Both the position numbers and the translations under genes were made by a program. From positions 1-9,427 of the forward strand of contig JASHTU010000202.1 in assembly GCA_030040395.1 (NCBI GenBank): a DNA stretch of 9,427 nt, read 5' to 3'. Positions 6,850-9,427 of this stretch are shown here, in pieces (position 1 is the stretch's first letter; each line of letters begins with the position of its first letter). The notes under the pieces are model-generated. The model searched no databases and was not told the DNA's origin. It saw nothing but the letters and a program-made list of their open reading frames with translations. Source of the DNA: Acidobacteriaceae bacterium. GTDB lineage: Bacteria > Acidobacteriota > Terriglobia > Terriglobales > Acidobacteriaceae.

Positions 6850-6854
6850 AGGAG
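6850..6854 (+). promoter_or_regulatory. Ribosome binding site of the propeller gene
   Basis: AGGAG lies six bases before the ATG at 6861 and overlaps an in-frame TAG at 6849-6851. No upstream start is possible, which shows that the protein has no N-terminal signal peptide. Confidence 0.75.
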
Positions 6855-6860
6855 CCACCT

Positions 6861-9080
6861 ATGCAAACGATGCTAGCCGCGACGTTCGTCGCCAACAACT
6901 CGACCAACGACCTTCTCGTCTGTTCCTCTACGGACGGCGTGAAGTGGTCAGCCAACACCCCGATTGGACAGTCCAGCAAGAATGCATCCAGCATGGTCCT
7001 TTTCAACTTTCAATTCTGGCTGGCTTTTGTCGCCAACGCCTCCTCCAACGACCTTCTCATCTGCACGTCCGCGGACGGCGTGCATTGGTCAGGCGCCACC
7101 CCGGAGGCGAGCAACACCCCGGTAGGTCAGTCCAGCAAGAACTCGCCCAGCATGGCCCTGTTCAAAAAACAGTTGTGGTTGGCGTTCGTGGCCAATAACC
7201 CCAGCAACGATCTGCTCATTTGCTTCTCTCCCGACGGCGCACATTGGTCAGCCAACAAGCAGGTGGGTCAGTCCAGCACACAGGCACCCAGCCTTGCGGT
7301 GTTTAACAACAAGCTATGGATGGCTTTCGTCGCCAATAATCCCACCAACGACCTATTGATCTGCTCCTCGGCCGACGGCGATACCTGGTCGGGCAACACG
7401 CAGGTCGGCCAGTCCACCAAGAGCGCGCCCAGCCTTGCGGTGTTTGACAACAAGCTGTGGCTGGCGTTCATCGCCAATAACGACACCAATGATGTGCTGG
7501 TCTGCTCCTCGGCGGACGGTGTCACCTGGTCGGCCAACACGCAGGTGAAGCAGTCGAGCAAGACGGCGCCCAGTCTGGCAGTGTTCGACAATAAGCTCTA
7601 CCTTTCGTTCATCGCCAACAACGACACTAACCAGGTTCTGGTCTGCACCTCTTCGGACGGAGTTACCTGGTCAGCCAACACGCAGATGGGCGTGGGTACG
7701 CAACTCCAGTCCAGCAGCCATGCGCCGACGCTTACGCCTGTCGAGTTGGTCACGGGCGCGGTGTACCCGCGTTACCAGATACTCACCCTGGTGTACGCAC
7801 CGCCCGGCACCACGGGCGGCAGCAGCAAATCGAGTGTCACCTACACGGGCACGACCACAAACGGGACCGTTAATACGATCACAAAATCGCTGAATAACAC
7901 TGTGAGCCTGACGGCCTCACTTGGCTCCGGCGGTGGCTCTGACGGCAGCGGTTCCGGCGGCAGCGGCAGCGGCACCGGCACCGGCGGAAGCGGCGCCGGC
8001 GGCAGCGGCACCGGCGCGAGCGCCGGAATCTCCTTCTCTCTGACCGAGGCAGATACTTCCGCCATCGCGGTCACCGAAACCGACAGCTTCTCAAATCAGA
8101 TTTTTGGCAATAATGCCGACGGCATCGACCATGGCTTCGACACGTTCTACCTGTGGCTCAATCCGCAGCTCAACTTTCAGGTAGATCAAAACGGCAACGT
8201 GCAATGGTCAATGGGCGTCAGCGGAAACGGGGAAGTGTTTGCTCCGTCCGTCCTTGTCTCGGAGCTTCAGAACCCCTCCACCATGCGCCAGGACCTCTAT
8301 GAAACGCTCACCGGCCCGCCGCCCAAAGGCTACGGGCTGACCGAGACCGACTTCGCCCAGATCCTGGCCACCAATCCCTTCGCCGCGTCCCCAAATCCGC
8401 CGATTGCAGTTTTGAACCCAAATGCGGCGATCGACCCCAATCGCTACCTTCCCGTTCCCAATGGTTTCAACTACGAGCCGCCGGCCGCCGGTCAGCAGCC
8501 GGATCCGGACCCCCAGGTGGAGACCTTAACGAACCAGGTGACGAACACTTCCACCACGGCAACCACGGTGCAGTATTCGGTAACAGTCAAAGCGAGCGAC
8601 ACAATTCTCGGCGCCCTCAATCTGGCCGTCAGTGACCAGTTGACCTATTCGATCGAAAATTCTCTCGCGACCACCAGCGGGACCACAGCCAGCGCCGTGG
8701 CAACCATTGGCGCTCCTTCCTCCTCGTACACTGGTCCCATTGACCTGCTCACCTACTGGGACACGGTCTTCCACACGTTCCTGTTCGCTTTTCCGGAGCC
8801 GGGCATTCCTGTCATTGCCGCCGGCTCGATCGTCGACAACCTCGGCCAACCGGTCGCAAATACTCCGATGACGCTCTCCGCGGGCCAGTTAACGTTTAAC
8901 AACTTCACCGGCCCCACCGGCGACTATCGTTTCTATGGCGCACCGACGGGCCAGGGAACTTTGACCGTCAAAGGCCAGAAGTTCCCGGTGCAAGTTGGAC
9001 CAAACGTGCCCAAGCAGGTGCTGAAACTGGTGTCCGGCGCCTCGGCAGTTGCTGAAGTTCGCGCCGTCCTGGGTCCTTGA
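6861..9080 (+). CDS. Six-blade beta-propeller protein with Gly-rich linker, DGIDH-type region and C-terminal regulatory-like domain; function unknown
   Basis: 739 residues. Residues 4 to about 293 are six repeats of 47-53 residues, each with a FxANxxxND turn, a [LV]L[IV]C strand, an Asp-box-like SxDGxxW and a GQSSxxxPSxxxF segment. This suggests a six-bladed propeller of sialidase/lectin style. VYPRYQILTLVYAPPGT (301-317) leads into a Thr/Ser-rich strand region (325-354), a Gly/Ser/Thr linker (355-388) and another Thr-rich strand region (389-410). Then comes DGIDHGFDTFYLWLNP (420-435), a Pro/Asn-rich stretch (480-552), a second alternating Thr/Ser beta region (553-617) and YTGPIDLLTYWDTVFHTF (623-640). 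Residues about 651-712 resemble a carboxypeptidase-regulatory-like sandwich (SIVDNLGQPVANTPMTL, later FTGPTGDYRF). There is no signal peptide, membrane helix or sorting motif. I do not recognise a named family. A carbohydrate-binding propeller attached to a beta-pore-forming or adhesive module is possible; no activity is shown. Confidence 0.85.
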   Translation: MQTMLAATFVANNSTNDLLVCSSTDGVKWSANTPIGQSSKNASSMVLFNFQFWLAFVANASSNDLLICTSADGVHWSGATPEASNTPVGQSSKNSPSMALFKKQLWLAFVANNPSNDLLICFSPDGAHWSANKQVGQSSTQAPSLAVFNNKLWMAFVANNPTNDLLICSSADGDTWSGNTQVGQSTKSAPSLAVFDNKLWLAFIANNDTNDVLVCSSADGVTWSANTQVKQSSKTAPSLAVFDNKLYLSFIANNDTNQVLVCTSSDGVTWSANTQMGVGTQLQSSSHAPTLTPVELVTGAVYPRYQILTLVYAPPGTTGGSSKSSVTYTGTTTNGTVNTITKSLNNTVSLTASLGSGGGSDGSGSGGSGSGTGTGGSGAGGSGTGASAGISFSLTEADTSAIAVTETDSFSNQIFGNNADGIDHGFDTFYLWLNPQLNFQVDQNGNVQWSMGVSGNGEVFAPSVLVSELQNPSTMRQDLYETLTGPPPKGYGLTETDFAQILATNPFAASPNPPIAVLNPNAAIDPNRYLPVPNGFNYEPPAAGQQPDPDPQVETLTNQVTNTSTTATTVQYSVTVKASDTILGALNLAVSDQLTYSIENSLATTSGTTASAVATIGAPSSSYTGPIDLLTYWDTVFHTFLFAFPEPGIPVIAAGSIVDNLGQPVANTPMTLSAGQLTFNNFTGPTGDYRFYGAPTGQGTLTVKGQKFPVQVGPNVPKQVLKLVSGASAVAEVRAVLGP
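6870..7739 (+). repeat. Six tandem intragenic blade repeats (about 141 bp period)
   Basis: Blades start near 6870, 7017, 7176, 7317, 7458 and 7599. Blades 3, 4 and 5 are exactly 141 bp (47 codons). Blade 2 carries six extra codons (around PEASNT). The DNA itself repeats: the strings beginning CCCAGCCTTGCGGTGTTT at about 7288 and 7429 are almost identical for some 34 bases, so part of the array was duplicated recently. Confidence 0.85.
7923..8024 (+). repeat. Gly/Ser/Thr low-complexity coding tract
   Basis: About 34 codons of GGC-AGC-GGC-ACC type encode residues 355-388 of the propeller protein. The tract is internally repetitive at the DNA level and prone to length change by slippage. It is the longest low-complexity run in the window. 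Confidence 0.8.
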
Positions 9081-9120
9081 TTTCCCCTTCCCCCACCCGT
9101 CGGCGATGAGGGGAAACTTT
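9081..9120 (+). terminator. Possible terminator after the propeller gene
   Basis: TTTCCCC (9081-9087), starting right after the stop codon, is the perfect complement of GGGGAAA (9110-9116), and CTTTCTCT follows. The 22-base spacer is long and the T-run is interrupted, so efficiency is doubtful. A second small hairpin, CTCTC/GAGAG (9121-9125, 9132-9136), follows immediately. Confidence 0.4.
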
Positions 9121-9380
9121 CTCTCCGTGCAGAGAGGAGGAGCTACACGACCGCCGCAGGCATCGCGGGGATGCGAGTGTGGGTCGCAGCGGTCATGCCT
9201 TCCCCGCGCCCCCCTTGACAGCGCGACAAAAATTCATCCATGATAGGTTCCCGGTTCGATTCTGAGTCGTGGGAGCGAACCATCTCCTGCAAGCGATCAG
9301 CGTTTGCGGTTTATTGCTGCACATCGCACGATCTTCGGCTTCCCTCCTTCCGAGCCGGTTCAATAACCAGGAGTCCCGCC
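9121..9380. other. Leader region of the right-hand gene
   Basis: I see no gene in these bases. They contain the promoter at 9215-9244 and then an untranslated leader of about 130 bases. The leader has two perfect inverted repeats: GGTTCG (9253-9258) with CGAACC (9276-9281), and CGGCT (9336-9340) with AGCCG (9353-9357). The second ends 12 bases before the ribosome site. They could be regulatory stems, but I match them to no known riboswitch. Confidence 0.35.
9215..9244 (+). promoter_or_regulatory. Sigma-70-type promoter for the right-hand gene
   Basis: TTGACA (9215-9220) is a perfect -35. CATGAT (9239-9244), 18 bases on, matches the -10 consensus at four of six. Transcription would start near 9251, giving a leader of about 130 bases before the ATG at 9381. 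Confidence 0.45.
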
Positions 9381-9427
9381 ATGAAGAGCACCCCCCTTGC
9401 TCTGCTGTGTCTTCTGCTCGCCGCGCC
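9381..9427 (+). CDS. N-terminus of an exported protein (runs off the window)
   Basis: ATG at 9381 follows AGGAG (9369-9373) by seven bases and opens a frame reading MKSTPLALLCLLLAA to the window edge. The short Lys-containing N-region followed by a Leu/Ala-rich core is a typical Sec signal peptide start. A Cys at residue 10 sits in the hydrophobic core and is not in a clear lipobox. No function can be given from 15 residues. It has its own promoter and does not seem to be cotranscribed with the propeller gene. Confidence 0.65.
   Translation, partial: MKSTPLALLCLLLAA

Larger units (their letters stand above)
6436..6860. other. Non-coding region between the MFS and propeller genes
   Basis: These 425 bases hold no convincing gene. 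After the MFS stop, TCGCC (6495-6499) and GGCGA (6507-6511) make a short GC hairpin with no T-run, a weak terminator candidate. A perfect -35 hexamer TTGACA stands at 6563-6568, but the best -10 17 bases on (TTAAGT, 6586-6591) matches only three of six. A strong hairpin lies at 6722-6753. AACACTTAAATGTT (6784-6797) is an imperfect 14-bp palindrome 64 bases before the propeller gene and could be an operator. TTAAAT within it (6789-6794) could be a weak -10. Confidence 0.4.

Noticed and set aside
6870..7739. CRISPR or intergenic tandem repeat
   Set aside because: The 141-bp periodicity is a multiple of three, keeps one open frame and encodes propeller blades.
9249..9275. GGTTCGATTC resembling a tRNA T-loop
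   Set aside because: The bases on either side do not form a T-stem, and no acceptor or anticodon arm is present.

Overview
The window looks like an accessory stretch of a GC-rich, Gram-negative soil-type bacterium. An Acidobacteriota relative is my best guess, from the mix of a Tat-exported SelA-like enzyme, a secreted GH20 hexosaminidase, a sugar-porter MFS protein and a large propeller protein. This assignment is an inference from protein style and was not tested by any search.

Layout, left to right. (1) 2-169 (+): the last 55 codons of an IS5-family DDE transposase, whose element ends at about 178-181. (2) 178-1578 (-): a SelA/DgaE-like PLP-dependent enzyme with a twin-arginine signal. 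Its stop codon lies in the CTAG at the presumed IS edge. (3) 1614-2062 (-): a decayed duplicate of the 3' third of that gene, with an internal stop and a 13-bp deletion. (4) 2110-4335 (-): a secreted family-20 beta-N-acetylhexosaminidase, with a strong stem-loop over its stop codon. (5) 4336-4614: the divergent intergenic region. (6) 4615-6435 (+): a sugar-porter family MFS transporter with an unusually long, probably periplasmic loop of about 125 residues between TM9 and TM10. (7) 6436-6860: non-coding, with a strong REP-like hairpin. (8) 6861-9080 (+): a 739-residue protein made of six near-identical propeller blades, a Ser/Thr-rich beta region interrupted by a Gly/Ser linker, a region marked by a DGIDH...YLWLNP signature, and a C-terminal carboxypeptidase-regulatory-like beta-sandwich. 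It has no signal peptide. (9) 9081-9380: a terminator-like repeat and a good promoter leading to (10) 9381-9427 (+): the first 15 codons of a gene for an exported protein.

Functional reading. The GH20 enzyme and the divergent sugar porter make a plausible release-and-import pair for amino sugars from chitin or peptidoglycan. The SelA-like enzyme belongs to the wider family that includes D-glucosaminate-6-phosphate ammonia-lyase (DgaE), so an amino-sugar theme is coherent, although Tat export of such an enzyme is unexpected. The propeller protein appears to be an independent gene and is the least explained item here.
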